64,000 bases of DNA, taken from Crocodylus rhombifer (lineage: Eukaryota > Chordata > Crocodylia > Crocodylidae). Positions 46,470 through 58,324 of the stretch are shown piece by piece (position 1 is the first letter of the stretch; each line of letters opens with the position of its first letter). The stretch is from assembly GCA_038503035.1 (NCBI GenBank), contig JAVSML010024246.1, positions 829,258 through 893,257 on the forward strand, read 5' to 3'. A program made the position numbers and the translations under genes. The notes under the pieces were generated by a model. That model ran no database searches. It had not been told where the DNA came from and saw nothing but the letters and a program-made list of their open reading frames with translations.

Positions 46470-46734
46470 CTGTGGGGGTCAACCGTTTTGGTGAGTGTGC
46501 CATGAATTAGCCCTACACCCTCCATGAGTGCTATACTGATCCCCTTTCCCCTACTTGATCAGCTAGGCTGCTTTCTGCTTCCTGTCCAGTGCTCCCTGCC
46601 CAATCTGCTGCTCTCCTCTTTGCTCCCTGCCCTATCTGCTACTGTGCTGGCTGTCACCTTGCTGATCTGACATGTGCGGCACAGAGGCTATTCATTCCAT
46701 TTGTGGTGTGCGTACCACAGGTTGGCTGCCCCTG
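46470..46734. mobile_element. hAT-type MITE
   Basis: The left end CTGTGGGGGTCAACC and right end GGTTGGCTGCCCCTG are degenerate inverted copies, followed inward by GAGTGTGCCATG and GTGGTGTGCGTACC. The flanks TTCTAGAG (46462-46469) and TTCCAAAG (46735-46742) match at 6 of 8. No transposase. Confidence 0.65.
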
Positions 46735-47639
46735 TTCCAAAGAACTAAATCTAGCTAAGAATGGATACGAAAGATGAGAAGGGATCTTACCAGCAAGGTC
46801 TAGAGGCAAATCCCTGCAAAAAAATCTCACTTTGCTTCTATCTGATGGGAAATGTATTTGAGTCTCCTCAGTGTGTTGCACCAGGACACAGTTTGCCACT
46901 TGTAATTAGTCTTTTAATATAGGTATATGATAAAATTCCAAATCCCACCCTGACCTCCAGGCAGAAAATGGAGCTAGATTATAAGAAGTTGGGTATTTTT
47001 TTTTCCTCCTTCCCTTGTGACAAGTTCTGTTGCTTCTACTGCATATGATAAAGATAGCTTCACCAATAATGTGAAGCTGAGGCATGACTGTGACACATGC
47101 TCATCAATGTGCCTTAGCAATGTGAGGCTTGGAGTAGCGGTAATGAAACAGCCTTGTGCTTTACTCTGTTGTTTATATAAGCTAGGAGCAGGACAGAGAC
47201 ACTAGAGCTGTCTGCAGACTCAGGAGTATATATCACTGTATTGGTTCATACTTGAAATTTATTATAAGGGTATTCAATAAAGTTTTGCTTTTACAAAAGC
47301 AGAAGTTCTTCAAAATAGCTATGACTTAGGCCCTGCAGTCACCAGAACAGGTTTTTATTCACCACAGGCAAGTGCATTGTTAAGCTCCACACATTCCAGC
47401 TGGCACCAGTCAGAAAAAATCATTTTGTCTGTAGATAGAACCAAAATCATAATCTTGTAAACACGCAGAACTTCATGATATCATATGTGCTTGTGAAATT
47501 GAGATTTGGTTAAGCAAGTGTGCCATATATAGTCAGGGCTAAGAGGGAACATTTTTTTAACGTTATTTTTGTTATTGTTCAATAGCACATCTGCCTTTTA
47601 AAGATGTGCAAGGGGTACACACAGATTGGAGCCCAAGGG

Positions 47640-47861
47640 CAGGGTTTGAATTAGACTTTGACTTTTGTTTGGGGGTCTGCAAAAAAAATTAAAAATTAAA
47701 TGGGTTCATTAATTAACATTCCACCTAAGTGAAGGAGCAATCTGATTAGAGACCCCCCATGTTATGATTTTCAGTTCCTATAGGGAGTTCTTATGGGGGG
47801 CTCAAATCTCTTATGGGGGGGGGGCTCAGCCCCCCTGAGCTCCCCCTTTATTCACACCCTG
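47640..47861. mobile_element. hAT-type MITE with 8-bp target duplication
   Basis: The ends CAGGGTTTGAATTA and TTCACACCCTG are inverted copies. The flanks CCCAAGGG (47632-47639) and CCCAAGGA (47862-47869) match at 7 of 8. The 222-bp interior has a G-run followed by CAGCCCCCC and no ORF. Confidence 0.8.
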
Positions 47862-47934
47862 CCCAAGGAAACACTTAAGTCATGCAAACTGTCATTAGAG
47901 ATCATTCAAGTGGGTTTGTTCTGTAAAGACAAGG

Positions 47935-48188
47935 TTCTTTGGGTAAATGTGATATCTTTCGTTTGACTAACTAAATAGTTGGAAAATTTCTTCTTTGCAA
48001 GCTATCAGGCACAAGCACCCTTTTTCAGGCAGAGGGAGGGGCACCTGAAGAAGGGCATTTGTACCCGAAAGCTTGCAAAGAGCAATTTTCCCAACTATTT
48101 AGTTGGTCTAATAGAAGAGATTGCATCTACCTGAAAGCTTGCAAAGAACAGCTTTTCCAACTGCTTCCCTGGTCTAATAAAAGAGATC
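47935..48188. repeat. Penelope-type tails in inverted and direct array
   Basis: The left arm (47950-48030) is inverted relative to the middle unit (48040-48120), and a partial direct copy follows (48125-48188). The middle unit has CTGAAGA (48045-48051), a GGG...CCC stem, and GAAA (48067-48070), followed by GCTTGC, TTGGTCTAATAGAAGAGAT. The last unit has CTGAAAGCTTGCAAAG and GGTCTAATAAAAGAGATCAC. The blocks match 640-735 and 51150-51235. The head-to-tail plus inverted layout and hammerhead-like core point to Penelope-type termini. Confidence 0.55.
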
Positions 48189-48189
48189 A

Positions 48190-48260
48190 CATAGTTTCAT
48201 AGGTGTTAGGGGCTGGAAGGGACCTTACAGATCACTGGGCCCAGCCCCCTGCACCTGGGT
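48190..48260 (-). repeat. CR1 3'-end fragment
   Basis: On - it ends with the CR1 signature: GGTCCCTTCCAGCCCCTAA plus a short CTATGAAACTATG tail, as read from its complement. The body is gone. Confidence 0.65.
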
Positions 48261-48291
48261 CTCCCTTGTCTACATAGGTCCAGACCTGGAC

Positions 48292-48455
48292 ACAGGCATG
48301 GGCAAACGGGGCAGCTGCCCAGGGCCCGGACAGAAAGGGGGCCTGAAAGTGGTAATTTGTTTCTCCATTGTCCGATTTATTCTTATCATTCTCTTTGGTG
48401 GATGTAGCCCCGATACTAAAAGTTCACCCTGGGGCTGGTGCTGCCCGTGTCCTTA
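48292..48455. repeat. possible small MITE
   Basis: GGACACAGGCATGGGCA at the left and TGCCCGTGTCC at the right are inverted in part, and the interior is unremarkable. The short ends make this weak. Confidence 0.3.
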
Positions 48456-48726
48456 GCCCAACAGAGCTACCCCCAAAACAGCAAAGGCACAAAGGCACAC
48501 GTGTACGCATTCAGATGCCTCCTGAAGGGTAACCCAAGCTGCAAAGATCCAGCTGGGAGGGGACCTTACGTAGCAGTAAAAAACGACGTGCCTTGCTTCT
48601 TAACAAAACAAAACAAAGCCGAGGCAAAGGCGTGTGCGAGAAAAGGAAGCAGGGATCCCTCGCCACCCGCTTCCCCATTCACGATGACCCGCACGCAAAA
48701 CAGAACGAAACAGCTGATGTTGGAAA

Positions 48727-48733
48727 CCAATCA
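48727..48733 (+). promoter_or_regulatory. CCAAT box (NF-Y type)
   Basis: CCAATCA in the 5' part of the CpG island. Sequence match only. Confidence 0.5.
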
Positions 48734-48762
48734 CCGCGGCACGGCGGAGAAGCAGCAAAACC

Positions 48763-48763
<1 letters not shown>

Positions 48764-48793
<30 letters not shown>
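48764..48793 (+). repeat. (CAG)10 trinucleotide repeat
   Basis: Ten uninterrupted CAG units at the 5' edge of the CpG island, close to or within a possible 5' UTR. It reads as poly-Q or poly-S in chance frames; I see no real coding frame. Confidence 0.95.
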
Positions 48794-48796
<3 letters not shown>

Positions 48797-48955
48797 GCAA
48801 GGGCCAAAAAAGGGGAGCAGCTGCGGAGAGCATTAGGCGCCTCCTCCTCGTATTTCCTCTCACGCCCACTTCCAAGAGTGGAGGGGTTTTGCTTTCGGCG
48901 CCCGTCGCCCGGAGATGAAAAGTTAAAGCTGGGAAAGGAGTTGGCGCCGCGCGGG

Positions 48956-48961
48956 GTGAGC
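48956..48961 (+). other. candidate first-exon splice donor 1
   Basis: GCGGG|GTGAGC, a good donor consensus within the CpG island. It could end a non-coding HIVEP1 exon 1. Confidence 0.35.
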
Positions 48962-49199
48962 TGCTGCTTTTGATCTTCGTGTGGTTTTTTTTGGCCGGTG
49001 GGGGAGGGGTCGGGGGTCGGTGTGGCCCCCCGCGGGGCGAGGGGGAGGGGACTGAGCGCGACTGGGAGCGGCCGGGAAAACCCAGCGCGAGAGCAGGGGA
49101 AGGAGGACGCGGCGCGTGTGACCTGCCAGCGGCAGCGCGCAGGAACCTCCGGGATCTCCGCGTCAGCAGCAGCAGCCTCGGCGCTGTGCACGCATGGCA

Positions 49200-49236
49200 G
49201 TGCGTGTGTGTGTGCGCGTGTGTGTGTGTGCGTGCA
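49200..49236 (+). repeat. GT-rich microsatellite in CpG island
   Basis: Alternating TGTGTG/GCGTG dinucleotides with a few C substitutions. It is potential Z-DNA within the promoter region. Confidence 0.8.
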
Positions 49237-49770
49237 AGGAGACGGGCCGCTGCAGGGGGGAGCGCGAGGCGCAGCCGGCGGGCCCGGCGCTCCGGGATAC
49301 CAGCCGCCGGGGGCAGGGCGCAGCGCAGGGACTTACAGCTGCGCGCCCGGCCCGGCTCCGCCGCACTTGTTTTTTGCCCTTTGTCTCTGCCTTCAGGCCC
49401 GGGGGGACGGGGGAGCAGCGCCGGCTCGGGGGCTCTTACTACCGCTTCCCGGGGGCTCCCCCGCCCCTCACACGGTCCCAGCCCGGCTCAGGGGCAGGGC
49501 CGGGGGCTGACGTGACGTGGACACCCGCACTGACAGGACCCCCCGGGGGGAGGGGCAGGAGGCGGTGGTTGTTGTGGGGGGGAAGAGGGAAGGGACTTTA
49601 AAATTTTAGTTTATTTTATTTGATTTTTTTTTTTTGGTTTAAATGCCTGCTTGGAGCGAGGCTGCGCGCTCCCGCCCGCGAGGGAACCCCCTCGGTGACC
49701 CCTCCCCCCGCGGTGACCCCGTGCCCCCGCCCCGCCAGGCGAGGGAAGGGGGCGGGGCCGGGAGACCCGA

Positions 49771-49778
49771 TGACGTCA
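49771..49778 (+). promoter_or_regulatory. full CRE palindrome
   Basis: TGACGTCA, the consensus CREB/ATF site, beside GC boxes. A half-site in CGTGACGTGG lies near 49510. A functional role is inferred from position only. Confidence 0.6.
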
Positions 49779-49815
49779 CTGCCCCGGCCCGCTTCCTGCA
49801 ATAGAAAGTGTGAAG

Positions 49816-49821
49816 GTAAAC
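49816..49821 (+). other. candidate first-exon splice donor 2
   Basis: GTGTGAAG|GTAAAC, a plausible donor 45 bp downstream of the CRE. If used, exon 1 would be short. Confidence 0.35.
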
Positions 49822-51017
49822 CCCTCCTGCCCCGCCCCCCTTGGAACTGCCGCGCTCCCCCACCAACTGCCGCTCCGCGCGGGGGGTCCCCGCGGCTCCG
49901 CCCCCTCCGCGGGGGGAGCTCCCTGCGCACAGACGTGTCCTCCCCGCCCCTCCCCCCCGGCATGGCGGGGGCGGGGCCGGGGCAGCCCGGGCCGGGTCAT
50001 GGTGGCGCTCGGCGCTGCCGGGGCGGGGAGGAGGCGCCGCCGCGCAGGGGTCGGGGTCGCCGCGGTTCCCGGCTGCCGCCATCAGCCGCAGCAGGTTTGC
50101 AGCGGGCGGGGGGCAGTTGCCCCGTCTCCCTCTCCCCCCGCGCTGCCTGGGCCGCCCCTGGGGGTGGGGGAGGGGCGGCCGCCGCCGGGGGCGCGGCGCT
50201 TTGTTCGGCGCGGCGCTGCGGAGGGGTTTTCCCGGCTCCTCCTCCCGGGCCCCATTCGCAGCTGGTTTTCCCTTCGCAGCTTTGCTCGGCTCCACTACCC
50301 GAGCCCAGCAACCCCCTGGCCCGGAGCCCTCGGAGGGAAGGAGCCCTCTCACGTCCCCCCGGCCTCTCACGCTCCTGGGGCAGCTGCTGCCGCCGGGCCG
50401 CGGCGCGGGTGGGGCAGGAGGCGGCGGGACGGGCCTGGGGGAGCGGGTCCCGACCGCCTCGCGGGAGGAGCCACGGGGCGTCCCCGGCCTCTGAGTGGTG
50501 CCCCCTGCCCGAGGGATCCCGGCCTCTGTTTGAAGAGGGTGTTTCAAAATTCGTTGTTTGTTTTTTGTGCAATGGAGGTGCTCCCATGAGGGCGGTGACA
50601 GAAGTGGGCAGATGAAGCCTTTGGCAGGAGCTTAACAGAGGGAGGCTTGGCACTTTGAAGAAGTAGGGTTCCTTGCAGGGGTGCCTTGCTGGGATGGTCC
50701 AGGGATCCTGCTGCCATGGCTAGATATTGTGGGGGTTAGATATTTAGCAAATGCTAAATAAATAAATAATGAATATTTATTTATTTAGCAAATGCAGATC
50801 TGTAAAGCCAAGCAATAGCCTCCTCCTCAACTGGGTTCAAAGTTATTAATCCACCTCTTAGCCTGTAGAGGGGATGCTCCTAGGGAAGGGTGGCATTGTT
50901 TGTATCTCTCCACAAGCGCAGGTTGGTTCAGTGCTGAGGCCCCAGCAGTGACGGTTGGCTGCATAGGGGCCTTGGCCTGCCTTGAACCTGTTTAGCAGGG
51001 AGGTGATACTTTTTATT

Positions 51018-51115
51018 GGACTAACTGTATATGTGGGATAAAGTTAGAGGAGCTTTCTAAGGCTAAGTGCTCTTCCATGCATGGTGGCTGGGCCCAGCTA
51101 TACAGTTGGTCCAAT
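51018..51115. repeat. 98-bp palindromic element
   Basis: The ends TATTGGACTAACTGTATA and TATACAGTTGGTCCAATA are inverted copies at 17 of 18. An AGAGGAGCTTTCTAAGGC to TGCTCTTCCA centre resembles the hammerhead-like tails, read on -. It is probably one more Penelope-type terminus or a MITE. Confidence 0.6.
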
Positions 51116-51149
51116 AAGAGATATCATGGCCCCCCCCCCCCCCGCAAAA

Positions 51150-51235
51150 AAAAGGGAGATACAATGTCTTTTATGAGACTAGCAAAGTAGTTGGAAAAAA
51201 GTTCTTTGCAACCTTTCAGACACCAACACCCCATA
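51150..51235 (-). repeat. Penelope-type tail fragment
   Basis: On -, CTGAAAGGTTGCAAAGAAC, TTTTTTCCAACTACTTTG and CTAGTCTCATAAAAGACAT give the same block order as 48040-48188, without the hammerhead half. Confidence 0.5.
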
Positions 51236-52731
51236 CTGAAGGCTGACCTTTTTGGCCACTGGTATTGCATTCCATGTCACTTAGCTTTTTGAAGCGTGAT
51301 TTTTCCACCCCCCCCCCCCTCAAAATCACACTACTGGATGTAGTTGCTTTTATCTGGTACTTTATTATCATAACTCTTAGGAAATGGGACAGTACAATCC
51401 AGTTTTTGTTTCTATAGCCAGTTCTTTCCTTCACACAAAAACAACCATGAGGAACCTTTTAAAAGGAATGGCAACCTGGCATTGTAAATGTACGGCAGCT
51501 TGCAGGCTGCAGGGGCAGGTGTGGGTAACAAACTCTTGTAAACTGGTTTATTGATTTGCAGTAATGCAAATTGATGATGTCCTCAAAAAATCAATTGGAA
51601 ATCAAATGCATTATTTGTAATACCTTGAATGATAAAGATTCTACGTGCCTGCATATGCTTGATTTTTCCCCTTTTCATTTGGAGCAGCTCTCTTGCTAAT
51701 TACACCAATTAAAGGGAAGCTGACAAGTCATGCTTATCTATATTTACTCCTTGTATCTCAGGTTAAGCCTGGTTTTAATACTAACTCACCACTTGTGTAG
51801 TTTTTCATTCTTTTCCGTACAAAGATCGGGCTTATAGGAGTCAGTTTCACTTTTCAGTTCCCAAGAGACTGCAGGATACTATTTGTAAACAGCACAGGGA
51901 GTTGTAAGAATCCAAACACATTCATATCATTAAACTGTGAGAGTGTTTCTCTAGTCTTCAATTTCTTTTTTTTCTCTTAACGAAACTTGGAAAGAAAATC
52001 TGGATCTTGGCACTCCACTGAACCATGTCATTTTAAATATATGGAAAACTTTGCAAGATATTAAAAGGGTTCCAGTTCACATTAGTTGTTCGTATTTGGT
52101 AATGGTAATGTTGTTTCTTGCGTGTGGATGGACTGTTGCACAAAAGGCAGGGTTCTGTCACAGCAGGAATACTGCCTATGTGCAAGAAAGTACCAGTTTG
52201 GGACCCAATTCATTTGTCTTATGGTAAAGTTTGAAGCAAAGCCATCAGCAGAATCCTGCTGTACTTTGTCACTGCTGCAGGCTCCTGTTGAGGCAACTGT
52301 GGAGGTGGAGAGGGTAGGCTTATGCCCTTTCTGACCACCTCCCTTCCTCATAACTGAAAGTTCATTCCTGAGACTGAGTTGAGTGAAGCGGTTTTTGGTA
52401 GGGGAGGCAGGTGGGAAGAGGGAGACAGTTGCAAGTGACAAGTACAACACAGGATGTGATATTTTGAAGGAACTGATAAATGGGAGAATTGTCATTTCTC
52501 AGCTTGGCGGTGACATCCTGAGTAACCTTGAGCACAACTTGTCTTATTTTTCCTATCTACGAGATTAAAATGAGGTGTTTGGGGGACTGAAAGAAAAGTG
52601 GAATAGATTTAATTATACATGATTATTTTGTGTAACAGTTTAGGTTTAAAAATGTTGGGATGAGTATTTCCATATTAACACTGTATGTTTCAACTTTTAT
52701 CTTAAAAAATTTATTTATTTATTTATTTTAG

Positions 52732-52822
52732 CACATGGATTAATTGATTTCCTGAGAAGATTTATGGTACTGCTTGCTTCACATTTCTGAGAGGAGAAGG
52801 TGGTCTACAAAACTAGAGGAAA
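52732..52822 (+). other. HIVEP1: HIVEP1 exon, 5' UTR part with two upstream ORFs
   Basis: The acceptor is TTTATTTATTTATTTTAG, ending at 52731. Before the main start there are two tiny upstream ORFs: ATGGATTAA at 52735-52743 and an 8-codon frame at 52764-52790. Both end before 52823. They could dampen translation of the main frame. Confidence 0.75.
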
Positions 52823-52862
52823 ATGCCTAGGACAAAACAAATACATCCCAGAAATCTGAGGG
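52823..52862 (+). CDS. HIVEP1: HIVEP1 (ZNF40/Schnurri-type zinc-finger protein), first coding exon
   Basis: ATG at 52823 (A at -3) opens MPRTKQIHPRNLR, and the exon ends after one further base at 52862, followed by GTAAGA. This N-terminus is, as I remember it, that of vertebrate HIVEP1, which continues with Asp, and the G left at the exon end is the first base of a GAT/GAC codon, so the phase fits. HIVEP1 is a very large nuclear protein with two separated pairs of C2H2 zinc fingers that binds kappaB-like enhancers; none of those domains lies in this window because this exon has only 13 codons. Its neighbours fit: a CpG island 2 kb upstream and a long intron after it. The partner exons lie beyond 64000 or were not recognised. 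Confirmed by eye only; HIVEP2 and HIVEP3 start differently. Confidence 0.9.
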
Positions 52863-55379
52863 GTAAGAAGCTCTTAAGAAAACTCTGTTCCCAGAAAATT
52901 TGGAACTGGCGTTAGATTGGTTTTGAATTATCAATTTATTTTTCAAAGTTACTGTCAGAAATTGTTTTATTTGCTAGCTTTGGGAGTAATCCATCAGAAA
53001 GCTGTAACTGCAAGAAATTGTTGTAGTTTATGCTTTGGGTAGACTGTTTGTGGAAGTGCTTGATAGAGGCAGAACACTGTGAAAACAATGGAAGGAGTGG
53101 TTCTATGCGCCAGAAAGTTTTTAATCTAAAAATACAGAGACAAGGGAGTGGAAGAAAGGATGTAACATATAAGCAACATGATCAGGGTGGTGACAGGTAC
53201 TTGTCTTAATAGATATCAGCTTAGTAATTTTCTTTCAAGTTAAATGAAGTAAATTCTCCTCTCCTGCACATTGTTCAGTATTTATCATCCCTGTCACCCA
53301 CTCCCTTGCAGTAATCCCCTGTTTTGGGGTCTTGGGCCCAAGTGTCTACACAGATAAGTTATTAATTTGCTCAATAAATGAAATAAATATGTGGATGACT
53401 TTGGGCCCCGGTGTGGTTAGCTCATGCACAGTGGTCTTCCTTTGAATTCAGTTGCTCTAAGGTTAACAGGGCTGTATGTGGGCCTAGGGGTCTGCCCACC
53501 TTGTCAGATTGGAGCCTTAAATGCATAATTAATCTCAGAAGTTGCTTTTGAGGCGGTATTAAAAGAGAGGAAAGTAGCTGGCTTTAAAGGTCAGCTCAGG
53601 AGGACTTACACTTTGCTTGAAATATGCTCGTTTCTTGTATGTAACTGTACCCTATATTTTGTGTTTTTTCACAACATATTAAAACTGATGATAAAACCAA
53701 AAATACTGGCATAGAAATTCAAGGGCAGATAAAGTACTTCATACTGCTTTCAACTACTCTTAAAAATCAGGTGGGGGGGATTAAAGTTCATGATGTCCCT
53801 TTAGCAGGAAAAGACTGAAAAAAACCCTGAAGTGGGGGCATACTAAGCATCCTATGCCAATTAGTCAGATTTGTGTTTAAAGGGTTTGGGTTTAGAGATG
53901 GTGTGTGTGTTTATACATTAATTCATTTCATAGTAACATTTATGCATGAAGGCTTTGTGACCAATGGGACTAAGAATCTCTCTTGCTGATTTACCATATC
54001 AGTGTTATTTATGAAGTAGCCCACTGTATCAAATGTGTTTTGTTTAAACCTACAACGCTAATCTTTAAAAAGGGCAGATGTGAAGGGTATTCAGCACCAT
54101 TTCAAGATGATGGTGGTGGTTTCACTGCTTTTAAAACTGAAGGTTACCACATTCGACTGTGTTTTCTTGTTTTTTCGAGTCTTTTTTGTGCACTTGATCA
54201 GAGTCAAAAGGCTGAATTACTCATAGCTGGAGTAAATGTTTTTCAATTAAATACTTAATCTTAGTGACTTATCAAATGATTCTTAATAAGTTTAGTACAA
54301 TTGCAAGGGTAGAAAATGGCCCCTTATATAGTTTTTTTGAGTAACATGGTATTCATTTAAGTAAATGCATTTAAAAGAAAAAAGCAAATTAAACTTGGAA
54401 GAGTGCAAGCAATGCATTGGAAAGGAATTGAAACCTTTGTGTTGTGGTGTTCCCCATTCAAGTAGCTATTACTTCCCCTTGTAATAGCCATTATTATCAA
54501 AGTTTCTAGTCTTCTGTAAGTAACTGAGTCTCTCAATAAATTAAGCTAAGGAATATACAAAGTGTAAAAGAAGTCCAGCATTCTTTTAGAACTTAGGTTG
54601 AAATTTATAGTACGTACTGTATTAATAAGTATATGTACCTATGTCGTCTTGGGTTATTAGAAGTGAAGGAAACTTAGTTTAGTCCACCTTTATTATTCAA
54701 GGTCAGCTTTTTCTTTTTTTCTACCCAGGTAACAAAGAAAATAAAGATAAAAGTGTAAATTGTTAGATTTTTTTTTAAAAAAAAAAAGTTTAGTTTTTGC
54801 AAGTATTTGCAGGAAATGCCTCCTTTAAAAATATCCATTGGAATTTTAGAAAGGAGAAACTTTTTGTACTGTTTTTCCAAAAGTTTGTTCTCATATATTT
54901 AATTTTTTGGTCAAATTAAAGTTTAGAAACTCTTGTTTCTTCAGGAGAGCCTCTAAAAGGAGTCGCTGTGTAATAACCCATGGTAATTAGTCCAGTTAAT
55001 GATTAAAACTGGAAAAAGAAGTTTATGGACTGCAAGGTTAAACTTCATAACTATTTAATAATCACACTTTTATTGAAGGACATAATATTAAGCTATCTTT
55101 ACCGTGTTGTAGGGAGAATGCCAGGCATGTTCTTTAAATTGCTCATAGCAACAGTTATATTACATCACTGAGCCTCTGAATCAGGGAATCTCTTCCATGC
55201 TACCATGGTGCCCTGGGCTGCCTTGAGATCCTTTCATGGGTGCCATACAGCATTAGCACTGAAACATGATTCACAGAGTAAACTTAGAGATTTTAAATAG
55301 AAATCCATATTTGTGGCCTTTCTAAATTCTTTGCAGCAGAGAAACTGCCTTATTATTTTTCTGTCATCAATATAAGTGT

Positions 55380-55474
55380 GAAAATTAAGAGCTGGCATTT
55401 TCTGAGGAGCACCTTGACTCCATCTAGCAGTGCCTTGGGTGTACTAGTGGTGCCTCAAATCTAAAAGATTGGGA
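55380..55474 (-). repeat. hAT-type element end
   Basis: On -, CACTGGTTCCCAATCTTTTA is a typical hAT terminus, followed inward by GAGGCACCACTAGTACACCC. A related GGTGCC...GAGATC block at about 55205-55245 may be the other end, but I cannot pair them. Confidence 0.45.
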
Positions 55475-58324
55475 ACCAGTGCTCTAAAGAATACACAAGT
55501 GCCATATTTGATTACTCACTTCTCTATTTCAGCTTTGTGATCTGCATGCCTCACAGCAGCCATCTGTCTTTTAGCTCTAACTGGACTTCTTCAGTTGAAC
55601 AATATTTAACTAGTTAGAAGGATCACCACTGGACAGCTCTTGATACTGTTTTTTTTTTCAATGCATCAAGCGTATTACTGTTATTGAACTCGCACACCAA
55701 GCCAGCTTGGGGAGTGAGCAATCACATGCAAGAATATAGCATTTCTGTTGCTTAGTTTTTTAAAAAAAAAAAGAGGAGTATTTTCAGATCTTTAATACTG
55801 GACTTTTCATATCTTGAGTTAACGTTTTACATGTTTTTAAAAAGTTGGTTGATTATAATGTTGAGGAAGTGACATGGTATGCATTTATATTATTTAAAAT
55901 CAAGGTAGTTGGTGAAACACCCTATAGTTTTTTTTTTATGTTGAGGTCACTTTCATTTTACTAATTTAGTATTTTTGAGGTAGTGGGCAGCCATTTGCAG
56001 ACTAGCAGAGACTCTACAGCACCCTGTGTTGAAGCATAGGTTTCTTTGTATTGTTTTGTTTTTTGTTTTGTGAGGAGACTTTCTTCTCTCTTTTTTGGCA
56101 TTCCTTTTTTTATTTATAGATGCATCAGTATAGTATCTTACTGGTTTGGTTTTACAGAACCAGAAAAATATAGCAAGAGGACAGGACATGAAAAATACTG
56201 CATTCATTCACATACCACACAACCCTAAACAAGATGCACATCTTGTTCTGCCTTCTCAAAACAAAGGAAAAAAGGACCTTTTAGTCCTTAGTTTTTTTAA
56301 ACAAACTGTCCAGAATTAGCTCCTTGTGTAAAACACTTTCCCTAATTTTCAGTCACTAATTTTGAGGAAAAAGGTGTATATGTGATGTGAATGACTAAGT
56401 TATTTAACAAGAATGAGATCATATAGTTATCTTCATGATTATACAGCATTGGCATAACTCTGTTTGTTTTAATGGTGATGGCTTTGTTATACCCAAACAG
56501 TTTTAGTAAGGCATCTGCTACAATGTGCTTGTTTTTGTCATTTAATTTCAGAACATTAATTTTGTTCTTCATGAGTCTGTTTAGGATATATTCAAATGTG
56601 AAAAATATTACTACTATTTCTCAGTGTTTTAGTCAGAGGTCTGAAGTATTTTCAAACCTAAGCTCTGGTCTGGCTAACTGTTGCTGATATATTCAGCACT
56701 GGAGATAAGTGAATGAAGTTGAGACAAATTATGTGTTCTTGCATCTCTGAATGGCATGGCTTGGATATGTACACTACCAAAAATATATGATGCCTAACAA
56801 AATAAATTCCAAAGGCAGGCCTTGAATAAAACCCAAGTAACCTAGGTTCCTGTTGGATAAACTAGAGGAACAATTCACAAACAATTTTTTCAGCACCTTT
56901 TTAGCCTGATGAATGGTCCAGTGGGATATTATGCCTCAGACCAAGAAACATCAGTGCACTAAGCAAGTGTATTGGAGAAAACAGCATGTTTTCCTCTTTA
57001 ACAAAACAGGAAAAAAGTGAAAATCATTAGGTGGTATACTGTAATTTCTGGGCATCTGAACAGCCCCATTGTCTGTCTTGTTCAGTCTTTGCTACCATCA
57101 CCATGATTGTAGTTTAATTCACACTGGTGTTTTATTCAGTTAAGTTAGAAAGAACTACTTTATATGAGTTTACCCTGTATATTTACATGGGGCAGACGAG
57201 GTTAGCCAGTTGTTACGCAGATATAAAAAACATTTTACAGAAGCAGTAATATATTCCCAGAAGTGTGGTTCCACTCACTCTTAACAGTATTTGATTGCAC
57301 TTGGTTTTGCAGTCACAGGGCTGTGATGATCTACAATGAAAACGGTCTTTGTTTTTTGCTTGCTTAGTTTTGTCATTAATGGCTTTTAAAAATGTACAGC
57401 TCATTGTGCCCTGCATTTGTGGACCAGGCAGCGTACAAATATATAACAAGATGTTAAAACACTGTTCAGTTCTAGAAATATGAATTAGCTTCTTAATTTT
57501 TTTAAAAGTATGAATTTTAAGTATTGTTAATGCTTTGTCTGCACAGTCAAATATTTTCCAGTTGAAGCAAATGACTATTCTGCCTGTGAAGTTCAACTCC
57601 CAATTGAGGTTTTAAGTTTGCATTTGAAATGTGACTGTAATTGGAAGCTGGATATGTTATGCTGTAATCTAAATAGTAAACAGAAGTTTACCGGAAAGCT
57701 GGTTTTTCCTTTGACCTCAGGAGAGTTGAACATGTGTTCTGTTAAGTCATGAAACTGTAATTTAGTGGAGGTTCTTTTAGAAAGATTGAAATTAGAAACT
57801 TTTTGTAGCATGCAAATCAGCTACTGTGCCAGGCTTGCAAAGCTCAAGTAATGGTATGTTTCAATCAAGTGCTTCATACATATTTTTAGTTAAGAATAAA
57901 TCATTAAAATATTCTATATTTGTATTTGTGGGTGGGGGAATGAATCATGTTTGGCTTCTGCATCTTGCTACTTTTACTGTCGCATACATATCATTTTGTT
58001 TAAAAGTATTTTTGAGGTGCTTTTTCTAGAGTTTGGATACATTAATTATATTTTAGCCCTACACTGTACTTGTGCGTAAGTGAGAGGTAGGAGAGCATTT
58101 CTGAGAACAGTAAGGCAGAGAGCATGAACTGACTTTCTTCTCTCTTGTGCCTGCCTATGGCAGAGCCAACAATAGAACTCTAAGCCACTGATCTCTGGTC
58201 TTGTGCTTAGCCAGAAGACTGTTCTTTGTGATTTAAGTGTCCATAAATTGTACAATATTTGAGGTTTTTAACACCTTAGGTTATGTTTTAACCTTCGGTA
58301 CTAGTTATGATAAAAAACTCTATG

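Larger units (their letters stand above)
48590..50555 (+). promoter_or_regulatory. HIVEP1: CpG island, likely HIVEP1 promoter and first exon region
   Basis: CpG-dense, GC-rich DNA in an otherwise AT-rich window, 2-4 kb upstream of the first HIVEP1 coding exon and on the same strand. It has GC boxes (GGGCGGGGCC, for example 49750-49760), a CCAAT box, a full CRE and no TATA box that I can see, which fits a dispersed-start housekeeping-type promoter. The transcription start and first-exon edges cannot be read directly; candidate donors are at 48956 and 49816. Long frames on both strands here (up to 331 codons) come from the lack of AT-rich stops and hold no domain. Confidence 0.85.
50556..52731 (+). 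other. HIVEP1: HIVEP1 intron 1 (inferred)
   Basis: Non-coding DNA between the CpG island and the acceptor at 52730-52731. It holds two repeat fragments (51018-51115, 51150-51235). The rest has no feature I recognise. The donor side is not fixed. Confidence 0.6.

Noticed and set aside
48438..49191. Frames with poly-Q, poly-S or poly-A/C runs around the CAG repeat.
   Set aside because: All three phases of a (CAG)10 run are open, and the flanks show no conserved protein.
49620..50615. 331-codon open frame on + and a 302-codon frame on - in the CpG island.
   Set aside because: GC-rich DNA lacks stop codons by composition. The translations are Arg/Gly/Pro/Ala-rich, exist on both strands, and have no domain.
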